A stretch of 15,656 bases of DNA from MGIIb-P sp963934015 (GTDB taxonomy: Archaea; Thermoplasmatota; Poseidoniia; Poseidoniales; Thalassarchaeaceae): the NCBI GenBank assembly GCA_963934015.1, contig CAWVWT010000032.1, positions 1 through 15,656 of the forward strand. The letters are read 5' to 3'. Below the pieces are notes generated by a model, which was not told where the DNA came from, did no database searches, and saw only the letters and a program-made list of their open reading frames with translations. Below are positions 6,813 through 14,505 of the stretch, one piece after another. The position numbers and the translations under genes were made by a program. The number at the start of each line of letters is the position of its first letter. Within the stretch, counting starts at the first letter, position 1.

Positions 6813-9800
6813 TCATGCCTGACCTGTGCGCTCTAGGTACTCTTGGCCGTAATGCTTCCATTGATCCATGGTCCAACCCGGAGGTAAACCGCCAGAGGGG
6901 AGAGGAGGAGCACTCAGTACAGGTGCAGGGGGGAGGCCTGCTGGCAATGCTGTTGGCGTTGGGGGGGAGTTGGCTGGGAGGAAACCCTTGGCACTAGGGA
7001 GTGGAGGTAAGGCTAGTTTGGGTTGACTTTGGGAGAGGGCTGTGGCCAACTCATCTGCACTAACGGACCCGGATGACTGATTATCAGCGGCACCACCAAT
7101 ATTCAAGGCAGCTTCACGACGACTTTCTTGGGCCCCCAATATTTCACCGGGTGAGAGTAATTCCTCGCCACGTGAAATTGCAGGGTCAGTTCGCCGTAAT
7201 CGGAGGATTACAACACCCAATAGTGCTACAATGATTAAAGCGAGAATTGCGACAGACCATGCTGGCAACCCCAGCGACTCAAGGAGTCCACCAATACCAT
7301 CGGATTGACCACCACCTGAAATCATTACATCAAGAGTTGCGACATCATTTCCCGCCGAAATGGACTCTCCTGTAAGTGGTGTTGCAGTGCCATTGAAAAT
7401 CACTGATTGTAAGCCTCGTAAATCATCGCTCATCAGTGTGAATTTGACAATTCTGGTTTCACCCACCCCCATTGTGGAAAGTGTGTCACTCTCCAAATTT
7501 ATTGATAGGCCAACTGGTGATTCAACAAGCAGATTGACATTACAAACAATATTACCTGAATTTGTTACAGATAGATTCGCATATGTGAGGGTACTTTGGG
7601 GTAAATCAATACGGGTTTCGGTATCGAAAGTTAGCCACAAGCTAGGCTCAATGATAATGCCAAGTTCCGCTACTTTGTGGAATTGTTTTTCTCCATCCAA
7701 AGTTTCTGCATCAACAATTATCGAAAGTGTCCCACCAGGCCCTGGCGGAGTACCTGTCGCCACCGAAAGAGACACTGTGACACTGGTCGAAGCACCCTTC
7801 AATAGGCCGCCAGCTGCTGTCGAGGAAAATCCAACCTGCCACCCATCGGGCAACGTACCAAAGGACCAGCTCAACAACAAATCTACATTACCAATATTGT
7901 CTAATCCAATCTCTGCCAATCCGTAATCACCAATCGTCGCTGAAATAGTGCCAGACTCAGGTAACCTGATCGATAAGTCAGCAATCTCCTGCACAATCAG
8001 GCGTGTGCGATTCACTTGGAAGCCAGCACCCTCCAACTCTGTGCGGAAATCAACCTGATTAGTGTCGCCATCATTTGCATTGTAGGGTACCAGAATAACG
8101 ATGTCGATATCTAAGGATGTTCCTGGTTGCAAAGTGAATTCCAAAAACCGATCATCGTTCAGCAATCCTGCTGTTAGTTGCAAACTCCAATCAGGTAAGG
8201 CTGGCGATGCACGGACGCTGAAATCAATCTCGATGTTACCTCTATTCTCGATTACCAGCGTATGTTCAATTCGTTCATCATTCTCAACAGAAATATCGCC
8301 GATGAAGCCGGCGGGCCCCAATGGTTCACCATTTCCATCATACAAATCGGCACTAAAAGCACGGCTAACCCAAACTTCAATCGACGAGCCTTCATCTGAT
8401 AGAGAGTTTGTCTGAGCAAATGACGGATCTTCAAGGCTAGACGTGATACAAGTTACATCTTCCACAGTTCCCGCAGCTGGAAGACCATTGACAATGTAAG
8501 GCACACGAACGCGGACTGGGACGGGAATAAATTGGAGGCGGGCCAAGGGCTCTAGAGTTAGAGATGATGAATTCCCGGACCCCAATTCAATTGACCATCG
8601 GTTCGGTGTTTCACAAGAAATTTGGTAGGTAGTCGCACCATTTCCGGTATTCAATACCGACAGTGAGAATGAGGCGAAGTCTCCAGGTATAGCCCCAAGA
8701 TTACTTGTCCCTGCAAGAACTGTATCAAGTCCTTCAACACGGGGGACCTCAACTTCAAGGCGTATGGTATGAGATACAGTGGGATTCATTCTGTAATAAG
8801 CGATAACATCCACAACATATGTTCCAGGAAGAGCATACCGCGCACCGTTTAATCCATCCAAATCGGCATCTAAATCACGCATAGTGACGGTGACTTGTGT
8901 ACTATTCGCCACGCCTTGAGCAGATGTTAGGGTGAATGGTCCTTCGGCAGATATTGTTTTCTCCCAGTCATCATCTGGAGGATTTAATGCACCGCCAGGT
9001 TCCATCATTTGCACAGGTGTGACAAGCAGTACAACTTCCTCATCACCGGTGCCTTCGTTGGCCAAAGTTAAATCCCACGATACCTCGGTATCAGCAGATG
9101 GATCAAGAATCAATTTGCGCGCCAGTTCAACCTCATCGGCATCTGCAGGAATAGATCCGTCTGCCATATGTGGCGTGATTCTGACGCCGATAGCAGTGAT
9201 GTTCAAATCGAGCTCAGCGATATTGTTGTTCGTTCCATCAACCTCATCATTCATCTCCGTAACATTGTTTGTTGAATCCAGTGTTAATCGAATAGTGTGA
9301 ATACCAGTGGTTGAGAATTGCTGTTGAAATGAGAAGGAATCGGATGCGCCACCTGCAAGAGGGTCGCGCGTGCCACTCCAAAGAATCACATTGTCAGTGA
9401 CATCCTCCACCAATACTTCGTAACTGTTCGTAATCGCTGGGGCTTGATTGACCCATGCCATTCGCAAAAGGACATAATCATTCTCAAGGGGTATGGTTTG
9501 ACTGGCCCACATGGAACCACCAAAGACTGCGATATCGCTCATTGGGTTTTCATTTCCAACCGCTGAAATAATGACTGAATAGCCTTGTTGCGACCCACCT
9601 GAATGGGCCACTGAAATTGTCCAATCACCTGTTGCACCGGTGGAAAGTCGAACCCGCTCGACATTGTTCAAAGAATCCTTTACACCACCGGTAGTCGAGA
9701 ATCCATTGGAGAAATCATTACCCTTGTAGACCGTACCATCTGGAGATGTTACAGTCAAGTCCAAATCGTTGACCAAACGTGCTGCAGATTGGCTGGCTGA

Positions 9801-11651
9801 AGATGAACCTTCTAGATCATTCCAAACCAGTGTGACATCTAGACCGTATGAACCATCAAGGGCATAATTGTAGGCATAAGAAAAACCAGGTGACAGTGTC
9901 TGGGATGAGTCATAGAAGATGTTCTTCGCAATGACCCCGTCGTATGGATACAGACTCTCTTCGAGGTCGAGTTGGCCCCAACCTTCGTCCATATTCGGAA
10001 TGTTGGCAGTACCCAGGTCTCTGGCCCCATTAATTAGAATCGCTTTGATGAGAGCGCTGTCTGGATTTGAAATCGAAAGTTCAGTCCGTAAAAATTGACG
10101 CGCAAGAAGTGCAGCACCACCCACTACTGGTGTCGAAGAACTGGTCCCATCAGCAGACATGTACAGGGGTGTAGTTGTGCCGGAATGGCGCGCACTGGAG
10201 CATGACCAGCCGGCGGGGTTCTGTGCTTCTTCGGCTCTCGGGCTACAAATCTGAACACCCGGTGCAACGATATCTGGTTTGATTCGACCATCGGCGGTTG
10301 GACCAATACTGGAGAATGAGGCAACCTGCCCAACGGATGCTGTACCTGGACGCCCGGTTGTCGAAGCGCCGACAGTCAAGACGTTTTTCGCTGTTGCAGG
10401 AGGAGCAATTGACTGCGCCCCTTGGCTGCCTTCGTTTCCAGCGGCAAACAAAACAAGGAAATCATCGTAGTCATGAAGGAAAGAATCAGCAGAGCGCGAG
10501 TCGGATGTATATTGTCCCCATGATGATTGAGCGCCCCATGAATTAGATTGGACGTGCGCATTCTTTTGTTGAGAATCGCGAAACATGTCATACAGTGAAC
10601 CCCAACGTGCAAGTTGACCCGATGAATCATGTTCGAGTTGATAGAAATGGAAAGTGGCCGCTGGAGCAACGCCCTGCGTAGAGGAATCACCTGAGCCATC
10701 ACCTAGCATTGTTCCTGCAACGTGCGTTCCATGCCCGGAATTTGTGTCAGCAGCCGAATTATCCGGTCCATAATTATGGTAAACACCCCGGATACGGTTG
10801 TTGAAATCACCATGGTCCTGATCTAATCCAGAATCGGATAATGCACCCACTTCTCCATTTCCATCAAGTCCACCATTGTGGTTGTTAATTGTAGCATCAA
10901 TGGTGGAAATACTGCGCGCATAATTGTTGACGATGCCAATTGCATCGTGGGGTTCGATGAATAGTAATCTGTGATCCTTCGAAAGTGCTGGTAACCATGC
11001 TGAATCAAGACCAATCGTTTGGCATAGATATGCATCACACCGGACAAAATCAGAACCAGCCCTGTACAGGTGATCTTCCAATTGACTGGTATCTACATCC
11101 GGAGCCAATGTGAGGTCCAAATTAACGAGGCCGCTTGATTGGTGCAGATCTACATCGAGTCGCCAGGCCGGTTGCTGCGCACCGACCCAGCGAACTCGCT
11201 CATCCTCTGCTAACTGGAGGATTGCATTACTCCGTGCCGCGGTGGTGTCGGGTAGTCGCAATACCCAAGCATCCTCTGGAAGGGTGTCAACGATATTTGC
11301 ATCGACATTTTTGGCCAATGATTCGGCCAATTGTCCATCGTTTTGGAACAATTGCATGATGAGGAAACCTGTTGCAAATGGGTCATCGGTCGCTTGCAGA
11401 TACGAGGGAATTGTCGATTGTTCGTATAGTGGATCAAAATGTCCAGTTTGGACCCATAAATACCCAGAACCTGACGAAATAGCAACATTTGGACCAAGAG
11501 TACCTTCAGATTCATACCAATTTTCGGCTGCTTCTTCAGCCGTCCAAAGAGGTGATTCAAGCGGGGTGACACGGGTGGTAGGAATCGCTGAAGACCATGA
11601 CATTGTGAGCATCAGCGCGACGAGAATGAAGGGGGATAGTCCGCGACGCAT
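6813..11651 (-). CDS. Large membrane-anchored subtilisin-family (S8, Kp43-like) protease
   Basis: From ATG 11651 the protein has 1612 residues. It has a signal peptide (MRRGLSPFILVALMLTMS..), a propeptide-like region to about 250, then an S8 catalytic domain with D273 (LSDSGLD), H307 (SGHGTHVAGT), oxyanion N406 (AAGNEG) and S504 (DGTSSSTP). A beta-barrel domain follows at about 580-715 (LVWNDLEG..NDLDLTVTSPDG), as in Kp-43 proteases. Next come about six CARDB/NEW3-like Ig-fold repeats with recurring N-x-GN turns. A single membrane helix (about 1465-1485) precedes a short RLRR stop-transfer and a 125-residue Pro-rich cytoplasmic tail ending GWTMDQWKHYGQEYLERTGQA. All triad residues are present, so it should be an active surface protease, plausibly degrading extracellular protein. 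The longer frame from 11759 lacks a signal-like start and overlaps GAPDH. Its TGA overlaps an ATG in frame with adk. Confidence 0.9.
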   Translation of the reverse strand: MRRGLSPFILVALMLTMSWSSAIPTTRVTPLESPLWTAEEAAENWYESEGTLGPNVAISSGSGYLWVQTGHFDPLYEQSTIPSYLQATDDPFATGFLIMQLFQNDGQLAESLAKNVDANIVDTLPEDAWVLRLPDTTAARSNAILQLAEDERVRWVGAQQPAWRLDVDLHQSSGLVNLDLTLAPDVDTSQLEDHLYRAGSDFVRCDAYLCQTIGLDSAWLPALSKDHRLLFIEPHDAIGIVNNYARSISTIDATINNHNGGLDGNGEVGALSDSGLDQDHGDFNNRIRGVYHNYGPDNSAADTNSGHGTHVAGTMLGDGSGDSSTQGVAPAATFHFYQLEHDSSGQLARWGSLYDMFRDSQQKNAHVQSNSWGAQSSWGQYTSDSRSADSFLHDYDDFLVLFAAGNEGSQGAQSIAPPATAKNVLTVGASTTGRPGTASVGQVASFSSIGPTADGRIKPDIVAPGVQICSPRAEEAQNPAGWSCSSARHSGTTTPLYMSADGTSSSTPVVGGAALLARQFLRTELSISNPDSALIKAILINGARDLGTANIPNMDEGWGQLDLEESLYPYDGVIAKNIFYDSSQTLSPGFSYAYNYALDGSYGLDVTLVWNDLEGSSSASQSAARLVNDLDLTVTSPDGTVYKGNDFSNGFSTTGGVKDSLNNVERVRLSTGATGDWTISVAHSGGSQQGYSVIISAVGNENPMSDIAVFGGSMWASQTIPLENDYVLLRMAWVNQAPAITNSYEVLVEDVTDNVILWSGTRDPLAGGASDSFSFQQQFSTTGIHTIRLTLDSTNNVTEMNDEVDGTNNNIAELDLNITAIGVRITPHMADGSIPADADEVELARKLILDPSADTEVSWDLTLANEGTGDEEVVLLVTPVQMMEPGGALNPPDDDWEKTISAEGPFTLTSAQGVANSTQVTVTMRDLDADLDGLNGARYALPGTYVVDVIAYYRMNPTVSHTIRLEVEVPRVEGLDTVLAGTSNLGAIPGDFASFSLSVLNTGNGATTYQISCETPNRWSIELGSGNSSSLTLEPLARLQFIPVPVRVRVPYIVNGLPAAGTVEDVTCITSSLEDPSFAQTNSLSDEGSSIEVWVSRAFSADLYDGNGEPLGPAGFIGDISVENDERIEHTLVIENRGNIEIDFSVRASPALPDWSLQLTAGLLNDDRFLEFTLQPGTSLDIDIVILVPYNANDGDTNQVDFRTELEGAGFQVNRTRLIVQEIADLSIRLPESGTISATIGDYGLAEIGLDNIGNVDLLLSWSFGTLPDGWQVGFSSTAAGGLLKGASTSVTVSLSVATGTPPGPGGTLSIIVDAETLDGEKQFHKVAELGIIIEPSLWLTFDTETRIDLPQSTLTYANLSVTNSGNIVCNVNLLVESPVGLSINLESDTLSTMGVGETRIVKFTLMSDDLRGLQSVIFNGTATPLTGESISAGNDVATLDVMISGGGQSDGIGGLLESLGLPAWSVAILALIIVALLGVVILRLRRTDPAISRGEELLSPGEILGAQESRREAALNIGGAADNQSSGSVSADELATALSQSQPKLALPPLPSAKGFLPANSPPTPTALPAGLPPAPVLSAPPLPSGGLPPGWTMDQWKHYGQEYLERTGQA

Positions 11652-11686
11652 GGGATGGAACGAACCCCCGCCCCTTTTTGATAGTT

Positions 11687-11703
11687 GACGCCCATAGGGC
11701 GTC
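11687..11703. promoter_or_regulatory. Palindrome at the protease promoter, possible operator
   Basis: GACGCCC-ATA-GGGCGTC is a perfect inverted repeat with 7-bp arms and a 3-base spacer. It lies about 24 bp downstream of the TATA box, exactly where transcription should start, so a bound protein could block initiation; alternatively it is a 5'-UTR hairpin. No T-run follows, so it is not a canonical terminator for GAPDH. Its core resembles the palindrome at 12831-12851. Confidence 0.45.
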
Positions 11704-11714
11704 TGACAATTCAC

Positions 11715-11723
11715 AATAATATA
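11715..11723 (-). promoter_or_regulatory. TATA box of the protease (and adk-rnp4-yhbY) unit
   Basis: On the minus strand the sequence TATATTATT lies 64-72 bp upstream of the ATG at 11651 and begins just after the GAPDH stop. It predicts initiation near 11690-11695 with a leader of about 40 nt. It is the best TATA match in the window, but the upstream BRE is not obvious. Confidence 0.55.
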
Positions 11724-11727
11724 CGAC

Positions 11728-12765
11728 TCAACAGTTGTAATATGTGGATATTGCGGCATCTGTTTTGGCTACGGAGGCGCGCCAATCTGTTTCGGTCCCC
11801 ATGAGCGCGCGAATACAATCCACATTCTCAGGTATGACGTCACTTTCTTGGTGTATCGCTTGGAAATAATATAACCGATCTCCCACCAATTTGACACCAT
11901 CTTCCCATACGAAAATCTCATGCAAATCACCCCACTTTCGGCCGATATCCCTGGCCATTTCCATGACCTCAGCTGTTGTGGTAATTCGGTTATCAGATCC
12001 GTGCATGATAATGACACGCGGAGTGTTTCTCCACATCTCTAGAATCGATTCTGTTGTCAACCCATGACCAGGGGGTAAATCAGCAATGATTGAATGTACG
12101 TGCATGATTGTAGTTGGAACTGCAACTGCGAGACTGTTAATTTCAATTTCTGGTTTCACTGTCATAACATCTGGGCCGTGGTGACTAGGAACCTTGAGAA
12201 CAGGTTTAATCGCATTGATTGGACCCTTGTTTGAATCACCGGGGTCGGCCGCGCGGCGAATCATTGTGCACTCGACTTTTAGAGAACCACAGTGCTCGAA
12301 AAGTGGAACTAAGGTTCGTGACAATCCTGTCGTGTTACAAGATACCACACGTGTACCCTGTGCATTGAGATTCTCTGTGTGATTTGCTGAGGATGTATAA
12401 GATAGGCCAACCAAGGTATGCTTTTCACCACCTTGGAACATGTACTTGACTCCTGCAGATTGGTACTTGACCAAGTTATCGGCACCCATTTTTCCGGGTG
12501 AACAATCAACGACAACATCGGCGATTGCCAAAAGATCCGAAAGACCACCTGAGCATTCGTAACCTTGCTCTGCAAATCGGGCGATGCGGGCTGCATCATC
12601 GAATGTACAGTAAAGTGGAAACCCTTTCTTAACCGCTAAGTTACAGCCAAATGATGGACCTGTTTTGGTCACCCCTACAATTTCCATGTCATCTTGTGCA
12701 TCGACTGCATCTGCGACACGCTTGCCTATGGTTCCAAATCCATTGATTGCGACTTTTATGCTCAT
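11728..12765 (-). CDS. gap: Type II (archaeal) glyceraldehyde-3-phosphate dehydrogenase
   Basis: The 345-residue protein matches archaeal phosphorylating GAPDH (NAD(P)+), which interconverts glyceraldehyde 3-phosphate and 1,3-bisphosphoglycerate in glycolysis and gluconeogenesis. It has the dinucleotide-binding start INGFGTIGKR (7-16), the catalytic C143 in VVSCNTTGLSR, RRAADPGD (170-177) for substrate phosphate, and PSHHGPDV (193-200). Length equals the family's usual 335-345. A GAGGGG purine stretch about 9 bases before ATG 12765 may serve as Shine-Dalgarno. It faces away from the GltB-like gene across a 162-bp region and its stop lies only a few bases before the protease TATA box. The C terminus ends TYYNC, beyond the conserved core, with no assigned role. 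Confidence 0.96.
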   Translation of the reverse strand: MSIKVAINGFGTIGKRVADAVDAQDDMEIVGVTKTGPSFGCNLAVKKGFPLYCTFDDAARIARFAEQGYECSGGLSDLLAIADVVVDCSPGKMGADNLVKYQSAGVKYMFQGGEKHTLVGLSYTSSANHTENLNAQGTRVVSCNTTGLSRTLVPLFEHCGSLKVECTMIRRAADPGDSNKGPINAIKPVLKVPSHHGPDVMTVKPEIEINSLAVAVPTTIMHVHSIIADLPPGHGLTTESILEMWRNTPRVIIMHGSDNRITTTAEVMEMARDIGRKWGDLHEIFVWEDGVKLVGDRLYYFQAIHQESDVIPENVDCIRALMGTETDWRASVAKTDAAISTYYNC

Positions 12766-12927
12766 TTACCGGCCCCTCACTGGCGTATCCAGTAATCTGG
12801 CCGCCTTTGACGATTGCCTATGAACATACCCGTGCTCCCGTAGGGAGCGCGGAATCAACTGTTGACCACATTTTACATGGGTTCGGGTTAAGGAGGATAG
12901 CGTCCCGGAGAGACGCGAGGGTGTCCG
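12766..12927. promoter_or_regulatory. Divergent control region between gap and the GltB-like gene
   Basis: This 162-bp non-coding stretch must hold both promoters. For gap (minus strand) a weak TATA-like GGTATGTTCAT lies at 12820-12830. For the plus strand, weak candidates are CTATGAACATA (12818-12828) and TTTTACAT (12871-12878). Near the GltB-like start there are two purine-rich ribosome-site candidates: AAGGAGGA (12890-12897) and GAGG (12917-12920). Only the second is well spaced (7 bases) from ATG 12928. Between them a 5-bp hairpin GCGTC/GACGC with a 7-base loop spans 12900-12916. Confidence 0.5.
12831..12851. promoter_or_regulatory. Palindrome in the gap/GltB-like divergent region, possible operator
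   Basis: The core is GCTCCC-GTA-GGGAGC (12834-12848), extended by a further CG/CG pair on both sides after one mismatch. It lies about midway between the two start codons, next to the weak TATA candidates, where one regulator could affect both genes. The design, a 3-base spacer flanked by CCC and GGG, is like that of 11687-11703. Confidence 0.45.
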
Positions 12928-14496
12928 ATGGTTGATGAGGTTGCAAAGAGTCTCAAACTCAATCGAAACCTGTTAAACAACATTCCAAAGGCGATTGAAC
13001 TCGACAGAGCAATCAAAATTGGATGGGGGGCACAAGGTGATGCCAAGCCCAAAGAAGGTGAAATCGGCATCGCCCCATATCTACCCAAAGGAGCACGTGT
13101 ACGCCTTCTTGGCAACCTTGGTGATTTTACTGCATTCTGCTGTAAGGGTGGAACGTTCACGCTTGAAGGGAATGCGCTCGGCTGGTTTGGCGCATTCTCT
13201 TCCGATGGCCGCTTGGTTGTCGAAAGGGACGCTGGTGTTCGGTGCGGCCATGGGATGACTGGTGGTCGATTGTTCTGCCAAGGCAGCGTTGGTGATGAAG
13301 CCGGTGCTGCGCTCGACGGTGGGGTTGTCATCGTACGAGGCCATGCAGGTCATCGCACAGGCATCGGTATGAGTGATGGGACAATCATCATCGTTGGAGA
13401 TTGTCAAGCTGATGCTGGCCAGGGCATGACTGGAGGACGAATCGTTGTTGATGGGAGATGTCTTCCTGAAGGTGAAGGGGCCCAACAACGCAACCTGACA
13501 AAATCCGAACACAAAGAAATCAATGGTTTACTCAAGGAGCATGATTTGTCCGTCAGCGAAGATGCTGTGGTCATTGAAGCAGACGAATCAAATTCAATCC
13601 CAACTATACCCCCCATGCAAACTGTTTGGGGTGATTTCGGAGAGATTGGTCTAATCAGTGGCGAAATTGCCATCGACCCTTCAAATCCCATCGACGTGGT
13701 CACATTGATCACCCGAGGTGAAGAGGATGAGGGGGTTGTCTTCCCTCTACCAGTATTGCCTGAGTTAACCAGTGGCAAAGGATTGTCAGGTGGTCTTCTT
13801 TCCAAACAACCTTGCATGGTCGACAGCGACCCGCGGGGAATTGATTTGCTCCGTGTTGGAAAATCAAACCTTTCCAATGCCGATACCGCATTAACAAACG
13901 CGGCTGGAATTGTACTTGATCTCGATGATTTCCCACCCTTCCACGATGGTGAAATCCTTGCACTAATGACTGGACTTCGTGCCCACCTTGATACAGATAA
14001 ACCTGTACTGATTGCAGGTCGTGTAGACCGTGTCACGAATCTGCATCGAATGCTTCGAGATCAACCAATCGATGGACTCCTTGTACGACTCACCTCAGGT
14101 GCTGGCATGACTGCCCCTGCAGCGTTACCGCGAATTGGATTGTCTGCTCGTGATGCTGGTGTATCAGATACACTACACATACTCGATATCCCATGGGATG
14201 CGAGCGCAGACGATGCTGCAATCGCTGCGGCTGCGGGCTGCGGGATTATCTGCGCAAATCCTTTCTCCGCGGACGATGATGCCCCCGGTACGCAAAAGGC
14301 GAGAGCAGAAGCAGTGGAAAATTGGTTGGCCGAGTTTGGAGCCACCCTGCGAGGACGACTTACCGATCTCGGTATTGATGCCCTCGAGAAATTGAATCGC
14401 CGTCACTTACGAGCATTGGAACATGATACTGCTGCGCAAAGTGGGCTACGTCTAGCAGGGTATGACCGCCCATTGCCCCAATGGATGGGACAGTGA
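12928..14496 (+). CDS. GXGXG (GltB C-terminal/FwdC-like) domain fused to degenerate glutamate-synthase-like domain
   Basis: The 522-residue protein begins with about 45 residues of helical lead, then a right-handed beta-helix of GXGXG repeats at about 50-175 (GGTFTLEGNALGWFGAF, GHGMTGGRLFCQGSVGDEAG, GIGMSDGTIIIVGD, GQGMTGGRIVVDG). This fold is shared by the glutamate synthase C-terminal domain and formylmethanofuran dehydrogenase subunit C. A linker (180-225) leads to a region at 226-522 whose end, LEKLNRRHLRALEHDTAAQSGLRLAGYDRP, resembles the C terminus of archaeal FMN-type glutamate synthase. Yet I see no 3Fe-4S cysteine cluster and no glycine-rich FMN phosphate motif. A normal glutamate synthase thus seems unlikely; a structural, regulatory or divergent enzymatic role is open. 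The ATG at 12928 has GAGG seven bases upstream and there is no alternative start upstream in frame. pheT follows 9 bp later. Confidence 0.75.
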   Translation: MVDEVAKSLKLNRNLLNNIPKAIELDRAIKIGWGAQGDAKPKEGEIGIAPYLPKGARVRLLGNLGDFTAFCCKGGTFTLEGNALGWFGAFSSDGRLVVERDAGVRCGHGMTGGRLFCQGSVGDEAGAALDGGVVIVRGHAGHRTGIGMSDGTIIIVGDCQADAGQGMTGGRIVVDGRCLPEGEGAQQRNLTKSEHKEINGLLKEHDLSVSEDAVVIEADESNSIPTIPPMQTVWGDFGEIGLISGEIAIDPSNPIDVVTLITRGEEDEGVVFPLPVLPELTSGKGLSGGLLSKQPCMVDSDPRGIDLLRVGKSNLSNADTALTNAAGIVLDLDDFPPFHDGEILALMTGLRAHLDTDKPVLIAGRVDRVTNLHRMLRDQPIDGLLVRLTSGAGMTAPAALPRIGLSARDAGVSDTLHILDIPWDASADDAAIAAAAGCGIICANPFSADDDAPGTQKARAEAVENWLAEFGATLRGRLTDLGIDALEKLNRRHLRALEHDTAAQSGLRLAGYDRPLPQWMGQ

Positions 14497-14500
14497 GGAA
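14495..14500 (+). promoter_or_regulatory. Ribosome binding site of pheT
   Basis: GAGGAA overlaps the TGA stop of the GltB-like gene and lies five bases before ATG 14506. This supports the start and suggests the two genes are co-transcribed. Confidence 0.55.
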
Positions 14501-14505
14501 TTCGC

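Noticed and set aside
6760..6876. N-terminal extension of adenylate kinase from ATG 6876
   Set aside because: Most of it overlaps the 3' end of the protease gene in another frame; the conserved enzyme begins at 6759.
11687..11703. Palindrome as intrinsic terminator of GAPDH
   Set aside because: There is no T-run after it on the minus strand, and it lies downstream of the protease TATA box.
11652..11759. N-terminal extension of the protease from ATG 11759
   Set aside because: It would put coding sequence across the TATA box, palindrome and GAPDH end, and hide the clear signal peptide starting at 11651.
12928..13480. Formylmethanofuran dehydrogenase subunit C (methanogenesis marker)
   Set aside because: The GXGXG repeats are shared with GltB, the C-terminal tail is glutamate-synthase-like, and no other Fwd or methanogenesis gene is present.
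12994..14406. Several open frames of 70-210 codons on the opposite strand or other frames of the GltB-like gene
   Set aside because: They are shadows of a high-confidence coding frame and show no family features, start signals or own promoters.
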